Below, in pieces: positions 16,985 through 27,774 of a stretch of DNA of 64,000 nucleotides. Source of the stretch: Phyllobacterium zundukense. Lineage in GTDB: Bacteria; Pseudomonadota; Alphaproteobacteria; Rhizobiales; Rhizobiaceae. Numbering within the stretch: the stretch's first letter is position 1; each line of letters begins with the position of its first letter. Below the pieces are notes generated by a model. It had not been told where the DNA came from. It saw nothing but the letters and a program-made list of their open reading frames with translations, and searched no databases. The DNA lies in the NCBI RefSeq assembly GCF_025452195.1, contig NZ_CP104973.1, positions 2,649,001 through 2,713,000 of the forward strand. The letters run 5' to 3'. The position numbers and the translations under genes were made by a program.

Positions 16985-18076
16985 ATGGCTCAAAATTCAT
17001 TGCGGTTGGTTGAGGGTAATTCGGTGGATAAAACGAAAGCGCTGGATGCGGCATTGTCTCAGATCGAGAGGGCCTTTGGTAAGGGCTCGATCATGCGGCT
17101 TGGACGCAATGAGCAGGTGGTTGAAATCGAAACGGTTTCGACCGGCTCGCTGTCGCTGGATATTGCTCTTGGCGTCGGCGGATTGCCGAAAGGCCGCATC
17201 GTCGAGATCTATGGGCCGGAAAGCTCCGGCAAGACGACGCTTGCCCTGCATACGATCGCCGAAGCCCAGAAGAAGGGTGGCATTTGCGCCTTTGTCGATG
17301 CCGAGCACGCACTTGATCCTGTCTATGCCCGCAAGCTTGGCGTTGACCTCGAAAACCTCCTGATTTCGCAGCCGGATACCGGCGAACAGGCTCTGGAGAT
17401 CACCGATACGCTGGTGCGCTCCGGCGCAATCGATGTTCTGGTCGTCGATTCGGTCGCTGCGCTGACGCCCCGCGCTGAAATCGAAGGCGAGATGGGTGAC
17501 AGTCTGCCGGGTCTGCAGGCGCGCCTGATGAGTCAGGCACTGCGCAAGCTCACCGCTTCCATTTCCCGCTCCAACTGCATGGTCATCTTCATCAACCAGA
17601 TCCGCATGAAGATTGGCGTCATGTTCGGCTCGCCCGAGACCACCACAGGCGGCAATGCGCTGAAATTCTATGCGTCCGTTCGTCTCGATATCCGCCGGAT
17701 CGGGTCGCTGAAGGAGCGCGATGAGGTTGTCGGCAACCAGACCCGCGTCAAGGTCGTCAAGAACAAGCTGGCTCCGCCCTTCAAGCAGGTCGAATTCGAC
17801 ATCATGTATGGCGAAGGCGTTTCCAAGACGGGCGAGCTGGTCGATCTCGGCGTCAAGGCCGGTATCGTGGAGAAATCCGGTTCCTGGTTCTCCTACAATT
17901 CGCAGCGTCTTGGCCAGGGTCGCGACAATGCGAAACTGTTCCTCAAGGAAAATCCGGAAATCGCCAACGAGATCGAACTGGTGCTGCGCCAGAATGCCGG
18001 TCTCATCGCCGAGCAGATGCTCGACAAGGGGCCGGACGACATCGAGGACGATGGTCCGGACGCCGCCGAGGGCTGA
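16985..18076 (+). CDS. recA: recombinase RecA
   Basis: 363-residue DNA-strand-exchange ATPase and LexA co-protease. Walker A GPESSGKT is at residues 77-84. [37 protein letters not shown] and the loop L2 region [21 protein letters not shown] are invariant RecA segments. The acidic tail ([17 protein letters not shown]) is usual for rhizobial RecA. A LexA box lies upstream and an intrinsic terminator follows at 18121-18157. Confidence 0.98.
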   Translation: MAQNSLRLVEGNSVDKTKALDAALSQIERAFGKGSIMRLGRNEQVVEIETVSTGSLSLDIALGVGGLPKGRIVEIYGPESSGKTTLALHTIAEAQKKGGICAFVDAEHALDPVYARKLGVDLENLLISQPDTGEQALEITDTLVRSGAIDVLVVDSVAALTPRAEIEGEMGDSLPGLQARLMSQALRKLTASISRSNCMVIFINQIRMKIGVMFGSPETTTGGNALKFYASVRLDIRRIGSLKERDEVVGNQTRVKVVKNKLAPPFKQVEFDIMYGEGVSKTGELVDLGVKAGIVEKSGSWFSYNSQRLGQGRDNAKLFLKENPEIANEIELVLRQNAGLIAEQMLDKGPDDIEDDGPDAAEG

Positions 18077-18120
18077 TCGCCGATTATCGCTTAGGGCTCT
18101 ATCCGGTCACAGCGACGACA

Positions 18121-18157
18121 AACCCGCATCCAAGATCTGGCTGCGGGTTTTGTTTTT
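18121..18157 (+). terminator. intrinsic terminator of recA
   Basis: AACCCGCA (18121-18128) pairs with TGCGGGTT (18142-18149) and is followed by a T-rich run (TTGTTTTT). It lies 45 bases after the recA stop codon. Confidence 0.8.
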
Positions 18158-18209
18158 CTATGATGCCAGCCAGTACTGAGTTGCTGCTAGGCTGGTGCCA
18201 AACTGCTTC

Positions 18210-18282
18210 CCTCCCTCATGCTGAGCCTGTCGAAGCACGCATGGCGGTTGTGCGTGCTTCGACAGGCTCAGCATGAGGGAGG
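18210..18282. repeat. inverted-repeat element IR-1, short-loop topology
   Basis: Perfect 32-base arms (18210-18241 and 18251-18282) separated by nine bases, forming a very stable hairpin between recA and alaS. The unit is a variant (CTTCGACAGGCTCAGCATGAGG) of that in the other eight elements listed. Here the CCTCCCTCAT end is outermost, as at 54897-54971; in the other seven it is innermost. The rest of the 333-base recA-alaS gap holds the recA terminator and the alaS leader. Confidence 0.85.
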
Positions 18283-18409
18283 TTGAGCTGAACATCAGGG
18301 ATTTTCTGGACAGGCAGCAGCCCTGTCGCTACAAGCGGTGCGTTCTGCCCCTTTATCATAGGAAGGGGCCAATTCCATTTCGGGCAATAGCAGGTCAGAA
18401 GGCAGTAAG

Positions 18410-21067
18410 ATGAGTGGCGTCAACGAGATCCGGTCGACATTTCTGAACTATTTCAAGAAGAATGGCCATGAGATCGTGGCGTCGAGCCCGCTTGTCCCGC
18501 GCAATGATCCGACGCTGATGTTCACCAACGCCGGTATGGTCCAGTTCAAGAATGTTTTCACCGGCATTGAACAGCGCCCGTACAGCCGCGCCACGACCTC
18601 GCAGAAGTGCGTCCGCGCCGGCGGCAAGCACAATGACCTCGACAATGTCGGCTATACCGCCCGCCATCACACGTTTTTCGAGATGCTAGGCAACTTCTCC
18701 TTTGGCGACTATTTCAAGGAGGAGGCGATCTCGCTTGCCTGGAACCTGATCACCAAGGAGTTCGGCCTTCCCGCAGACAAGCTCACTGTCACCGTCTATC
18801 ACACGGACGACGTGGCTTTTGACCTTTGGAAGAAGATCGCCGGTCTTCCTGAAGAGCGCATCATCCGCATCGCTACCAGCGATAATTTCTGGGCGATGGG
18901 CGATACCGGTCCTTGCGGGCCGTGCTCGGAAATCTTCTATGATCACGGCGCGGATATCTGGGGCGGTCCTCCCGGCAGTGCCGATGAGGATGGCGACCGC
19001 TTTATCGAGATCTGGAATCTCGTCTTCATGCAGTTTGAACAGGTGACGAAGGAACAGCGCATCGATCTGCCGCGTCCGTCGATCGACACCGGCATGGGGC
19101 TGGAGCGCCTTGCCGCGGTTTTGCAGGGCAAGCACGACAATTACGATATCGATCTGTTCCAGACGCTGATCCACGCCTCGGAAGAGGCGACCGGCGTCAA
19201 GGCTGAAGGACCGTTCCGCGCCAGCCACCGTGTTATTGCCGATCATCTGCGTTCGTCGAGCTTCCTCATTGCCGATGGCGTCCTGCCTTCCAATGAAGGT
19301 CGCGGCTATGTGCTGCGCCGCATCATGCGCCGCGCCATGCGTCACGCGCAGCTGCTTGGCGCCCGGGAGCCGTTGATGTATCGCCTGCTTCCGGCGCTGG
19401 TTCGCGAGATGGGCCAGGCCTATCCCGAGCTCATCCGCGCGGAATCGTTGATCTCCGAGACGCTGAAGCTCGAGGAAACCCGTTTCCGCAAGACGCTCGA
19501 ACGCGGCCTTGGCCTGCTCGGCGAAGCAACGGAAACCTTAAGCGATGGCGACAGCCTCGACGGCGAAACAGCATTCAAGCTCTACGATACCTTCGGCTTC
19601 CCGCTCGACCTCACACAGGATGCGCTCCGCCAGCGCGGCATTTCCGTCGATACGGAAGGCTTTTCCGCCGCCATGGAGCGGCAGAAGGCCGAGGCGCGCG
19701 CCCACTGGTCCGGTTCGGGCGACGCGGCAACGGAGACCGTCTGGTTCTCCGTGCGTGACAAGGTCGGAGCGACCGAGTTTCTTGGTTATGAGACCGAGAA
19801 GGCGGAGGGCATCATCACTGCGCTGGTGCAGAATGGCGCGGTTGTAGACAGCGCCAGCGAGGGCGACGCCGTGTCCGTCGTCGTCAACCAGACGCCGTTC
19901 TATGGTGAATCCGGCGGCCAGCAGGGCGATACCGGCACCATCTCCGGCGAAGGCTTCACAGTGACCGTCACCGACACGCAGAAGAAGAACGATGGCGTTT
20001 TCGTTCATATCGGCACCGTCACCAAAGGGACGGTGAAGGTGGATGTGCCGGTCGAGCTCACGGTGGATCATGCGCGCCGTACCCGCATCCGTTCCAACCA
20101 TTCGGCGACGCATCTGTTGCATGAGGCGCTGCGTGAAACGCTTGGCACCCATGTCGCGCAAAAGGGTTCGCTTGTCGCGCCCGACCGGCTGCGTTTCGAC
20201 TTTTCGCATCCGAAGCCGATTTCGGACAAGGAGCTTGCTGTCATCGAGGATCTCGCCAATGAGATCGTCCTGCAGAATGCGCCGGTCACCACGCGTTTGA
20301 TGGCCGTGGACGACGCCATTGCCGAGGGTGCGATGGCGCTGTTCGGTGAAAAATATGGCGATGAGGTGCGCGTGGTTTCCATGGGCACGGCGCTGCACGG
20401 CGAAAAGGCCGGCAAGAGCTATTCGACCGAGCTTTGTGGCGGTACGCATGTGCGCGCCACGGGTGATATCGGCTTGATCCGTGTTGTCTCCGAAGGGGCA
20501 GTCGCTGCGGGCGTCCGCCGCCTTGAGGCTCTGACCGGCGAGGCGGCCCGCCGCTACCTCGAAGAGCAGGATGAACGGGTCAAGGCAATCGCCGGCGTGC
20601 TGAAATCTGCACCCGCCGACGCGTTGTCGCGTGTCTCGGCGCTGATGGACGAGCGCCGCAAACTCGAACGCGAACTGACCGAAGCGCGCAAACAGCTGGC
20701 TTTGGCCGGCCCGGCTTCGGGCGGCGCACAGTCCGAAACCGTCAACGGCGTCTGCTTCATCGGCAAGGTGGTCAGCGGCGTCAATCCACGTGACCTTAAG
20801 CCGCTTGCAGACGATGCAAAGAAGACAGTCGGCTCCGGCGTTGTCACCTTCATTGGCGTATCGGATGATGGCAAGGCCAGTGCTGTCGTCGGTGTTACCG
20901 ACGATCTCGTCGGCAAGTTCAGCGCCGTCGATCTCGTCCGCATTGCCTCGGCTGCACTCGGCGGGGCAGGCGGCGGCGGCCGTCCCGACATGGCACAGGC
21001 CGGCGGTCCGGATGGCTCCAGGGCCGAGGAAGCCGTGTCTGCCGTGCGCGAAGCATTGGCCGGATAG
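18410..21067 (+). CDS. alaS: alanyl-tRNA synthetase
   Basis: 885-residue class II synthetase that charges tRNA-Ala. The catalytic domain begins [26 protein letters not shown] and [29 protein letters not shown] is motif 3. The editing domain holds the zinc ligands in [13 protein letters not shown] (HxxxH) and ELCGGTHV (CxxxH). The C-terminal oligomerisation domain ends with a glycine-rich [16 protein letters not shown] segment. recA-alaS adjacency is common in alphaproteobacteria. A ten-base hairpin follows the stop. Confidence 0.98.
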   Translation: MSGVNEIRSTFLNYFKKNGHEIVASSPLVPRNDPTLMFTNAGMVQFKNVFTGIEQRPYSRATTSQKCVRAGGKHNDLDNVGYTARHHTFFEMLGNFSFGDYFKEEAISLAWNLITKEFGLPADKLTVTVYHTDDVAFDLWKKIAGLPEERIIRIATSDNFWAMGDTGPCGPCSEIFYDHGADIWGGPPGSADEDGDRFIEIWNLVFMQFEQVTKEQRIDLPRPSIDTGMGLERLAAVLQGKHDNYDIDLFQTLIHASEEATGVKAEGPFRASHRVIADHLRSSSFLIADGVLPSNEGRGYVLRRIMRRAMRHAQLLGAREPLMYRLLPALVREMGQAYPELIRAESLISETLKLEETRFRKTLERGLGLLGEATETLSDGDSLDGETAFKLYDTFGFPLDLTQDALRQRGISVDTEGFSAAMERQKAEARAHWSGSGDAATETVWFSVRDKVGATEFLGYETEKAEGIITALVQNGAVVDSASEGDAVSVVVNQTPFYGESGGQQGDTGTISGEGFTVTVTDTQKKNDGVFVHIGTVTKGTVKVDVPVELTVDHARRTRIRSNHSATHLLHEALRETLGTHVAQKGSLVAPDRLRFDFSHPKPISDKELAVIEDLANEIVLQNAPVTTRLMAVDDAIAEGAMALFGEKYGDEVRVVSMGTALHGEKAGKSYSTELCGGTHVRATGDIGLIRVVSEGAVAAGVRRLEALTGEAARRYLEEQDERVKAIAGVLKSAPADALSRVSALMDERRKLERELTEARKQLALAGPASGGAQSETVNGVCFIGKVVSGVNPRDLKPLADDAKKTVGSGVVTFIGVSDDGKASAVVGVTDDLVGKFSAVDLVRIASAALGGAGGGGRPDMAQAGGPDGSRAEEAVSAVREALAG

Positions 21068-21076
21068 TTGCTTCAA

Positions 21077-21103
21077 TCCAGCCGCGTGTATCGCGCGGCT
21101 GGA
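21077..21103 (+). terminator. hairpin after alaS
   Basis: TCCAGCCGCG (21077-21086) and CGCGGCTGGA (21094-21103) are perfect 10-base arms, starting nine bases after the alaS stop. No U-run follows (ATCTATCTC), so it may stabilise the mRNA end rather than terminate efficiently. Confidence 0.5.
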
Positions 21104-21390
21104 ATCTATCTCAAGTTGTTATTGGTAATAGATTGGTGATTACGACTAAGTGTCTAGTTATAAATTATTGTTTTCGCCTGTATTGGCTGTATTATGTTGG
21201 TGGTGAAATAGTTTATTTAGATATACTTTTTTATATTATTTCATAATTTGCATAAATTAATCTTGACCTGAAAGCGCGTTGCGGAGAGGAGTGCTTCGGT
21301 TAGCTGGTAATTATTTGTCCAATGATGACGATTTTTTGTGCCGCGTCAAACGGCGGGTTGTTGCTTATTAATGCTTGGGAGATTGGCTCG
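21104..21390. other. AT-rich intergenic region
   Basis: Markedly AT-rich compared with its neighbours, with runs such as TTTTTTATATTATTTC. It probably holds the promoter of the lipoprotein gene that follows and may be a transfer scar. No gene or defined motif is seen. Confidence 0.4.
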
Positions 21391-21981
21391 GTGAGGCGCA
21401 TCTTTGTTCTGCCGGCGCTTGCGATTGCACTTTGTTCATGCATCACGCAATCGGCAATTGTCAAAGACGTACACGTGGGTGATCAGATAGCTTACGGACC
21501 AGTTGTTACCGCCTATTACGCGATTTTTGAATTTTTGCAGATCAGACCGTTCTATTCGATGAAATCGGGATATGGCTTCGAGACCCGCTTCGCTAGCTAT
21601 GGCAAGGCCTCTTTTGTTGAAGCTTGGAGCTTTGGCAAGCAGCTCGACTACAGCAAAGGTGTGTCGCAAAAGGCGATTTGCTTCCAGGCGCCGTGCATGA
21701 TTGAGGAGACAGGGCTTGTCCTGGTAAACGAGACCGATTTTCTGGCAGCGGCGCAAAACGGTTTTGCTTTCGCGTTGGTAGGCAAGCTGCGAAGGATCAA
21801 TGGGAAGGTATCGGCGCAAGCTTTTGGCGCGGTGCTGAAGCTCAAAAAACAGCTCGCGCCCGCTGCGTCAGCGGTTCAGATGATAGAGCCGCCTCCGAAG
21901 CCCTATCCGGATCTGGCTTTGGAATTGGATGCGAAATCGGGAGAGTTGCGTCCACGTGAACAGGTCCTGACCCTGGATTAG
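21391..21981 (+). CDS. putative lipoprotein, function unknown
   Basis: 196 residues from a GTG at 21391 preceded by GGGAGA; an ATG frame extends back to 21322 but would bury the signal peptide. The N-terminus VRRIFVLPALAIALCSC has positive charges, a hydrophobic core and an LCSC lipobox. The mature protein (VGDQIAYGPVVTAYYAIFEFLQIRPFY ... ICFQAPCMIEETGLVLVNETDF) has no family I recognise. The 5' half is less GC-rich than the core genes around it. Its stop overlaps the convergent YciI gene by four bases. Confidence 0.65.
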   Translation: MRRIFVLPALAIALCSCITQSAIVKDVHVGDQIAYGPVVTAYYAIFEFLQIRPFYSMKSGYGFETRFASYGKASFVEAWSFGKQLDYSKGVSQKAICFQAPCMIEETGLVLVNETDFLAAAQNGFAFALVGKLRRINGKVSAQAFGAVLKLKKQLAPAASAVQMIEPPPKPYPDLALELDAKSGELRPREQVLTLD

Positions 21982-22292
21982 CCGGCGCGAAACCCTCGCG
22001 CTGCCGCGATATGCATCGGCGCAATGCTGTAGCGGTTCAGTCCCGCCATCACTGTTGGGTCGTTCTCGGCGAATTGTATTGCTTCATCATGGCTCAGCAC
22101 TTCGAGGAGAACGATGCCGAACCAGCCGTCCGGGTCCTGCACCGGGCCATAGGCGAGAACGGTTCCCTCTTCGAAATATTCGCTGACATAGGTCACATGC
22201 TGGCGCATCAATTCCTGTTCGTCGTCGTCCATATCGTCGGCGAAGTTCGGGCGCGGCGGGATCAAGCGGAAAAAGAAATGCTGCGTCGTCAT
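21978..22292 (-). CDS. YciI-family protein
   Basis: 104 residues with the YciI-like ferredoxin fold: FFFRLIPPRPNFADDMDDDEQELMRQHVTYVSEYFEEGTVLAYGPVQDPDGWFGIVLLEVLSHDEAIQFAENDPTV is the standard pattern, including the His (QHVTYV) and the central Asp (DPDGWFG) of the putative active site. YciI proteins have possible lyase or dehydrochlorinase chemistry but no settled role. No operon partner is evident. Confidence 0.85.
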   Translation of the reverse strand: MTTQHFFFRLIPPRPNFADDMDDDEQELMRQHVTYVSEYFEEGTVLAYGPVQDPDGWFGIVLLEVLSHDEAIQFAENDPTVMAGLNRYSIAPMHIAAARGFRAG

Positions 22293-22388
22293 CGTTTCAG
22301 TCCCCTCTGTTCGATGTGCCGTGACGGTTCATCATACCGCAGGAACAGAGGACTTGCGATCCAGTAAATCTTTGCCGCTCCGCGGGGG

Positions 22389-23618
22389 CTATTTGCGCAG
22401 GGGATCCACTTCGCTTCTGATCAGTCCGCCAAGCCGCTGCATGCCTGTATCGATCGCTTCGGCGTCGGGCAGGGAGAAGTTCAGCCTTATCGTGTTTCTG
22501 CCGGTGCCATCGGCATGAAAAGCCGCACCCGGTACGAAAGCCACGCGGGTCTGCTCGATCGAACGGGCCAGCAGCGCCGCTCCATCCATATGGTCCGGCA
22601 GCGTCATCCAGACGAACCTGCCGCCTTCCGGCTTTGTCCATGTTACGCCGTCCGGCATATATCGTGCCAGGGCGTTGAGCATGTGATCGCGCCGTTGCCG
22701 GTAGTGCGTTCTGGCTTTCTCCACCTGCGCATCAAAATGGCGCTCCGCCACGTGGTGGATGACCATCTGGTTGATGGTCGGGCTGTGCAGGTCCGCCGCC
22801 TGCTTGATCAGGACCAGCTTGCTGATGACCGGTTGTGCCGCGCGGATCCAGCCTACACGCAAGCCGGGTGTCAGCGTTTTCGAGAAGCTGCCGGAATAGA
22901 GGACGCGTGTCCGGTCGATATGGCCTTCGCGCTCGATATCCAGCGCCAGCAATGAGGGCGCACTGTCTCCCTCGTAGCGCAGGGCGCGATAGGCGGCATC
23001 CTCGATCAGCGGAATATCGAGTTCATGCGCCAGTTCGACCAGCTTCATGCGATCGCTGCGGCCTATTGTTTCGCCGGTCGGGTTGGAAAAATCGCTGGTG
23101 AGATAGGCGAGTTTCACCTGGCCTCCCGCCGCCCGCGCGTTGGCCTTGTAGGCGTCAGGCGTCATGTTGCCGCCCTCGGGGATCAGGCGATCATAGTGCG
23201 GCTCATAGGCATTGAACGCCTGCAGCGCGCCGAGATAGGTCGGCCATGTGGTGAGGATCGTGTCACCCGGCGAAATGAACAGCTTGCCGAGATAGTCGAG
23301 AGCCTGTTGCGATCCGGTGGTGATGATGATGTTGTCGATCGTGCAGGCAACACCGAGCGTTGCCATGTGATGTACCAGCCATTGCCGTAGCGGCTTGTAG
23401 CCTTCGCTCACCGAATATTGCAGCGCTGCGTCCGCATTCTCGTGCAGCACTGCGCTATAGGCGTCCTTGATCGCATCTTTTGGAAACAGCGCCGGATCAG
23501 GAATGCCGCCAGCGAACGAGATGATGTCCGGCTGATCCAGCAGCTTCAACAGCTCACGAACTTCCGAAGCGCGCATCTTGCCGGTGCGTGCCGAATACCG
23601 GGCATCCCAGTCGCTCAT
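22389..23618 (-). CDS. PLP-dependent aminotransferase (2-aminoadipate/MocR-like class I)
   Basis: 409 residues from MSDWDARYSARTGKM at 23618, which has GGAGG seven bases upstream. It is a fold-type I aminotransferase. ISFAGGIPDPALFP at the start, GSQQALDYLGKLFISPGD, YLTSDFSNPTGETIG, and the PLP lysine in SGSFSKTLTPGLRVGW are all present. It has no N-terminal GntR domain, unlike the MocR protein at 43601. Closest known roles are 2-aminoadipate (LysN) or aromatic/branched aminotransferases; the exact substrate is open. A hairpin terminator serves the icd side. Confidence 0.87.
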   Translation of the reverse strand: MSDWDARYSARTGKMRASEVRELLKLLDQPDIISFAGGIPDPALFPKDAIKDAYSAVLHENADAALQYSVSEGYKPLRQWLVHHMATLGVACTIDNIIITTGSQQALDYLGKLFISPGDTILTTWPTYLGALQAFNAYEPHYDRLIPEGGNMTPDAYKANARAAGGQVKLAYLTSDFSNPTGETIGRSDRMKLVELAHELDIPLIEDAAYRALRYEGDSAPSLLALDIEREGHIDRTRVLYSGSFSKTLTPGLRVGWIRAAQPVISKLVLIKQAADLHSPTINQMVIHHVAERHFDAQVEKARTHYRQRRDHMLNALARYMPDGVTWTKPEGGRFVWMTLPDHMDGAALLARSIEQTRVAFVPGAAFHADGTGRNTIRLNFSLPDAEAIDTGMQRLGGLIRSEVDPLRK

Positions 23619-23707
23619 TTCAATCCTCCGCAATTTGGTGAAGCACCCGACCGCAAATTCGTTATTATGTCAACAATGCTGTCGTATATTTGCGCATTTT
23701 ACTTCAT

Positions 23708-23737
23708 AAAAAAGCCCCGGCGAACCGGGGCTTTTTT
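23708..23737. terminator. bidirectional-looking intrinsic terminator
   Basis: AAAAAAGCCCCGG (23708-23720), loop CGAA, CCGGGGCTTTTTT (23725-23737): a perfect 13-base stem with T-runs on both strands. It lies 19 bases beyond the 3' end of icd (minus strand) and is its terminator. Confidence 0.9.
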
Positions 23738-23756
23738 CTATGCATCACGTGCCGGA

Positions 23757-24971
23757 TCAGGCCGCCATGGCTTTCGACAGGTTTTCGTTGATCTTGTCGA
23801 GGAAGCCTGTGGTCGACAGCCAGGGCTGATCCGGGCCGATCAGCAGCGCCAGATCCTTGGTCATGTAGCCGGCTTCAACCGTATCCACGCAAACTTTTTC
23901 TAAGGTATGACTGAAGCGCTCGAGCTCCGCATTGCCGTCGAGCTTGGCGCGGTGCGCAAGGCCGCGCGTCCAGGCGAAGATCGAGGCGATGGAGTTGGTC
24001 GAGGTCTCTTCGCCCTTCTGGTGCTGGCGGTAGTGGCGGGTCACGGTGCCGTGTGCGGCCTCCGCTTCAACGGTCTGGCCGTCCGGCGTCATCAGCACGG
24101 AGGTCATCAGGCCGAGCGAGCCAAAGCCCTGCGCCACGATGTCGGACTGCACGTCGCCGTCATAGTTCTTGCAGGCCCAGACATAGCCGCCGGACCATTT
24201 CAGAGCCGAAGCCACCATGTCATCGATCAGGCGATGTTCATAGGTGATCTTCTTTGATGCGAACTTGTCCTTGAATTCGGCGTCGAACACTTCCTGGAAG
24301 ATATCCTTGAAGCGGCCGTCATAGGCCTTGAGGATGGTGTTCTTGGTCGACAGATAGCAGGGCACGCCACGATTATAGGCATAGTTGAACGAGGCGTGGG
24401 CGAAATCGCGGATCGAGTCGTCCAGATTGTACATGGCCATCGCAACGCCGGCGCCCGGCGCATCATAGACTTCGTGTTCGATGGTCTCGCCATCGTCGCC
24501 GACGAACTTGATTGACAGCTTGCCCTTGCCGGGGAACTTGAAATCAGTGGCGCGGTACTGGTCGCCGAAGGCATGACGACCGACGATAATTGGCTGCGTC
24601 CAGCCTGGAACCAGGCGGGGAACATTCTTTGCAATGATCGGCTCGCGGAAGATGACGCCGCCGAGAATGTTGCGGATCGTGCCGTTGGGCGACTTCCACA
24701 TCTTCTTCAGGCCGAATTCCTCAACGCGCTGTTCGTCCGGGGTGATTGTCGCGCATTTGACGCCGACGCCATATTGCTTGATCGCATTGGCTGCATCGAT
24801 CGTCACCTGATCGTTGGTGGCATCGCGGTGCTCGATCCCGAGGTCGTAATATTTCAGGTCGATGTCGAGGTAAGGATGGATCAGCTTTTCCTTGATATAT
24901 TGCCAGATGATGCGAGTCATCTCGTCGCCATCAAGCTCGACGACCGGATTTGCAACCTTGATCTTTGCCAT
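23757..24971 (-). CDS. icd: NADP-dependent isocitrate dehydrogenase
   Basis: 404 residues; TCA-cycle conversion of isocitrate to 2-oxoglutarate with NADPH formation. It is of the eukaryote-like (type II) homodimeric form usual in rhizobia: [31 protein letters not shown], then [30 protein letters not shown] and the metal-binding region [38 protein letters not shown] binds NADP. A terminator follows. The divergent upstream gap contains one copy of the inverted-repeat family. Confidence 0.97.
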   Translation of the reverse strand: MAKIKVANPVVELDGDEMTRIIWQYIKEKLIHPYLDIDLKYYDLGIEHRDATNDQVTIDAANAIKQYGVGVKCATITPDEQRVEEFGLKKMWKSPNGTIRNILGGVIFREPIIAKNVPRLVPGWTQPIIVGRHAFGDQYRATDFKFPGKGKLSIKFVGDDGETIEHEVYDAPGAGVAMAMYNLDDSIRDFAHASFNYAYNRGVPCYLSTKNTILKAYDGRFKDIFQEVFDAEFKDKFASKKITYEHRLIDDMVASALKWSGGYVWACKNYDGDVQSDIVAQGFGSLGLMTSVLMTPDGQTVEAEAAHGTVTRHYRQHQKGEETSTNSIASIFAWTRGLAHRAKLDGNAELERFSHTLEKVCVDTVEAGYMTKDLALLIGPDQPWLSTTGFLDKINENLSKAMAA

Positions 24972-25137
24972 GGAGTGTCAGCCTCTTTTTTGCTGCGTCT
25001 GGGAGTGTCAGCATGGGATTAAAGTGAGGGTTCGCGCCCCTATAGCACCGCGATTGCAGAACGCAAAGCGAGGCTGTGGTGGTTTGGAATAAACTTTCAG
25101 AATATTCAAGATACGAGCCTTTATCGCTGGCAATGCT

Positions 25138-25287
25138 GCTGTGCGTGGTTCGACGGGGCTCACCATGAGGGAGTTGGATTGATTGCATGCCCAAGGCCGC
25201 TGCCGCATAGCCAGTGGTTAGAAGACACTTGGCTCCCCTGCAAATCGCCTACCTCCCTCATGGTGAGCTTGTCGAACCACGCACAGC
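25138..25287. repeat. inverted-repeat element IR-2, long-loop topology
   Basis: Left arm 25138-25173 (GCTGTGCGTGGTTCGAC...) and right arm 25251-25287 are inverted copies of the family unit around a loop of about 77 bases. The left arm has GGG where other copies have AA. The loop ends with CTCCCCTGCAAATCGCC, similar to loop sequence in other copies. It occupies most of the 377-base icd-trmJ gap. Confidence 0.85.
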
Positions 25288-25348
25288 GCCATTGCCCATC
25301 AAAAAGACGCGGGCTATGAGGACACCAAAAGAGTTCAAGGATAAAAAA

Positions 25349-26200
25349 ATGGCCGGTACAGACAGACAGCGCGCCCTGATTGCCGAGGGCCCGGCGATCA
25401 TTCTGGTGGAACCGCAACTGCCGGAGAATATCGGCATGGTGGCGCGGGCGATGGCAAATTTCGGTCTGGCGGAGCTGCGCCTGGTCAAGCCGCGCGAGGA
25501 ATTCCCCAACGACAAGGCGCGTTCTGCCGCGAGCCGTGCCGATCATATCATCGATGCGGCGCAGGTCTTCGATGACCTGCCATCGGCGATCAAGGATTTG
25601 CATTTCGTCTATGCGACCACGGCGCGCGAGCGTGATGCCTTCAAGCAGGTGCGCGGCCCTGTCGAGGCAGGCCAGGCCCTGCGCCAACGCTTCAACAATG
25701 GCGAGAAGACCGGCATTCTTTTTGGGCGGGAGCGCTTCGGCCTCAATAATGACGAAGTCAGCCTTGCGGATGAGCTCGTGACCTTTCCGGTCAATCCGGC
25801 GTTCTCGTCGCTGAACATTGCACAGGCGGTTTTGCTCATGTCCTATGAGTGGATGAAGTCAGGTCTGGAGAAGCATACCGACACGGCTTTTCGTGGTCCC
25901 GAACTTGAGCCCGCGCCAAAGGAACAGTTGCAGGGCTTTTTCAACCACCTCGAAGACGCCTTGCAGGCGCGCGGTTATTTCCGGCCGATGGCGCGCAAGG
26001 AGATCATGGTCAACAATCTGCGCGGCGTACTCACACGGGCAGGCTTTTCCGATTCCGAACTGAAACTCCTGCGCGGCGTTCTTGTCTCGCTCGATTATTT
26101 CAGTCCCAAGACTCCGCGCGGCTCCGGTGCGCCGGAAGGGCGCAAGCGCGAGAAACCACCGGCGAAGAAAATCAGCGGGGATATGCCGAGCGATGAGTGA
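25349..26200 (+). CDS. trmJ: TrmJ-type tRNA 2'-O-methyltransferase
   Basis: 283 residues from [14 protein letters not shown] at 25349, with AAGGA seven or eight bases upstream; the frame open back to 25214 runs into the repeat element and is not coding. It is a SPOUT (TrmH/SpoU) methyltransferase: [47 protein letters not shown] and [23 protein letters not shown] are the three knot motifs. TrmJ methylates nucleotide 32 of tRNAs using S-adenosylmethionine. It overlaps murI by eight bases, so the two are co-translated. Confidence 0.9.
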   Translation: MAGTDRQRALIAEGPAIILVEPQLPENIGMVARAMANFGLAELRLVKPREEFPNDKARSAASRADHIIDAAQVFDDLPSAIKDLHFVYATTARERDAFKQVRGPVEAGQALRQRFNNGEKTGILFGRERFGLNNDEVSLADELVTFPVNPAFSSLNIAQAVLLMSYEWMKSGLEKHTDTAFRGPELEPAPKEQLQGFFNHLEDALQARGYFRPMARKEIMVNNLRGVLTRAGFSDSELKLLRGVLVSLDYFSPKTPRGSGAPEGRKREKPPAKKISGDMPSDE

Positions 26201-26996
26201 AGCAGCAGCGGACCGGCCAATCATCGTCTTCGACAGCGGGATTGGCGGCCTGACCGTTTTGCGCGAGGCGAGGGTGCTGATGCCGGACCGGCGGTTCGTC
26301 TATATCGCCGATGATGCCGGGTTCCCCTATGGGGAATGGGAGGAGGGCGCCCTGTGTTCCCGCATCGTCGACATGTTCGCGGGCCTCATCGCCGAGCACA
26401 ACCCGGAGATTGCGATCATCGCCTGCAATACGGCCTCGACGCTGGTACTCGATGATCTTCGCAAGGCCTATCCGGCTGTACCGTTCGTCGGCACCGTTCC
26501 CGCGATCAAGCCGGCCGCCGAGCGCACCTCGTCGGGCTTCGTCAGCGTGCTGGCGACACCGGGCACCGTCAAGCGCGCCTATACGCGCGATCTCATCCAG
26601 TCTTTCGCCACGAAGTGCCATGTGCGCCTTGTCGGCAGCCAGAATCTGGCTGCCATGGCCGAAGCGCATATTCGCGGCGACCACATCGATGACGAAGCCA
26701 TCGCCAAGGAAATCGCGCCGTGCTTCTATGAGAATGGCGGCGACCGTACCGATATCGTCGTCCTTGCCTGCACGCATTATCCCTTTCTCGCCAATGTCTT
26801 CCGGCGCCTTGCACCCTGGCCGGTGGACTGGCTCGACCCGGCCGAGGCGATAGCCCGCCGGGCGCTGTCACTGCTCAAGCCGAACGGCACCGGTGCCGAG
26901 CCCGAACATGGTGACGACATCGCCATCTTCACCTCGGGCAATCCGGATTTCTCGACAAGGCGGCTCATGCAGGGTTTCGGGCTGGATACGGCATGA
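26193..26996 (+). CDS. murI: glutamate racemase
   Basis: 267 residues from the ATG at 26193, inside the last codons of trmJ. It converts L- to D-glutamate for peptidoglycan. The catalytic cysteines are Cys78 (IIACNTAST) and Cys193 (LACTHYPF); [11 protein letters not shown] near the N-terminus and [11 protein letters not shown] are also family motifs. Residues 160-216 have a diverged second copy inside the open frame at 27122-27592 downstream, a notable local duplication. Confidence 0.96.
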   Translation: MSEAAADRPIIVFDSGIGGLTVLREARVLMPDRRFVYIADDAGFPYGEWEEGALCSRIVDMFAGLIAEHNPEIAIIACNTASTLVLDDLRKAYPAVPFVGTVPAIKPAAERTSSGFVSVLATPGTVKRAYTRDLIQSFATKCHVRLVGSQNLAAMAEAHIRGDHIDDEAIAKEIAPCFYENGGDRTDIVVLACTHYPFLANVFRRLAPWPVDWLDPAEAIARRALSLLKPNGTGAEPEHGDDIAIFTSGNPDFSTRRLMQGFGLDTA

Positions 26997-27121
26997 TTGC
27001 CTAACAATAGGTCATGCAAGCTGGGGCGGTAAAAAAAATAGACAAATTGCGACTATCGTCGAATTGACCGCACAACCTGCCGCCGCCAAAAGTTGCTTTT
27101 TGAGATTTTCAGAGAGCACCT

Positions 27122-27592
27122 ATGAATTTTCGTTATTTATTGCTTGCGGCCGTCCTTGGCCTTTCCGCCTGCAATGGCTCGGACTCTTCGACGAAAAACA
27201 ACGAAGCGGATAGCACTTTTTCCGACTTGGAGAATGCGAAGAAAGAGCTGGGCAAGCTCAATGAGCAGATCACTGCCGGTCTGGACGCGCTTGCCGATAT
27301 TCGCGGCGACCATATCGACGATGAAGCCATTCGGACAGAAATCGCGCCGTGCTGCCATGACAAGGGCGGCCACCGCGCCGATATCGTCATCCTCGCCTGC
27401 ACGCATTATCCCTTCCCCGTCAATGTCTCCCGGCGCCTTGCGGCTTGGCCGATCGACTGGCTCGATCCGGTAAGACCGCCCTCAGGGGTTTCGGCCAGAA
27501 ATCGATCAGACCCCTCAGTCGCCGCCAGCCAGGACGATGGCGAAGAATATTCGTCGCGCCAGCAATCAGAGCGAAGTACGACTTTCGCTTAA
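27122..27592 (+). CDS. lipoprotein signal fused to a murI fragment (probable relic)
   Basis: 156-codon frame. Residues 1-17 form a lipoprotein signal ([17 protein letters not shown]), followed by a polar linker and a short helical stretch ([25 protein letters not shown]). From residue 60 to 116 it matches glutamate racemase residues 160-216: 43 of 57 positions are identical by hand count, including ACTHYPF. The remainder ([15 protein letters not shown]...) matches nothing I know. A racemase fragment lacking the first catalytic Cys cannot be active and would misfold in the periplasm, so this is likely a recombination product. It may still be expressed. Confidence 0.5.
   Translation: MNFRYLLLAAVLGLSACNGSDSSTKNNEADSTFSDLENAKKELGKLNEQITAGLDALADIRGDHIDDEAIRTEIAPCCHDKGGHRADIVILACTHYPFPVNVSRRLAAWPIDWLDPVRPPSGVSARNRSDPSVAASQDDGEEYSSRQQSERSTTFA
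27299..27469 (+). repeat. diverged partial duplicate of murI (source 26670-26840)
   Basis: The nucleotide match begins with ATATTCGCGGCGACCA and stays clear through GCCTGCACGCATTATCCCTT. At protein level 14 of 57 residues differ, so it is either an old duplication or a piece of a murI from a related strain. It marks the point where the conserved murI-rpsD order is broken by accessory genes. Confidence 0.75.
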
Positions 27593-27774
27593 TAGACAGC
27601 ACATCTCATAGTTGTGTATCGTCTGCATAGTAAAACCATACCGTGTATCTTGACCATCCTGCTTGTGCCCTTTTTCGCGATGGTTGCTCCAGGGCTGCCC
27701 TTTCACGTCGTCTCTTTTTTGTCCAGTTACCGTAATCCATTGATTAATAAATGTTTTTTAATTTGGAGGTTGTG

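Noticed and set aside
19538..21076. 512-codon minus-strand frame opposite alaS
   Set aside because: It is a mirror of the codon bias of alaS, has no family-like sequence or ribosome site, and alaS is beyond doubt.
25138..25287. GGTTCGA motif as a tRNA T-arm
   Set aside because: The motif recurs in all repeat copies, with no acceptor stem or anticodon arm around it.
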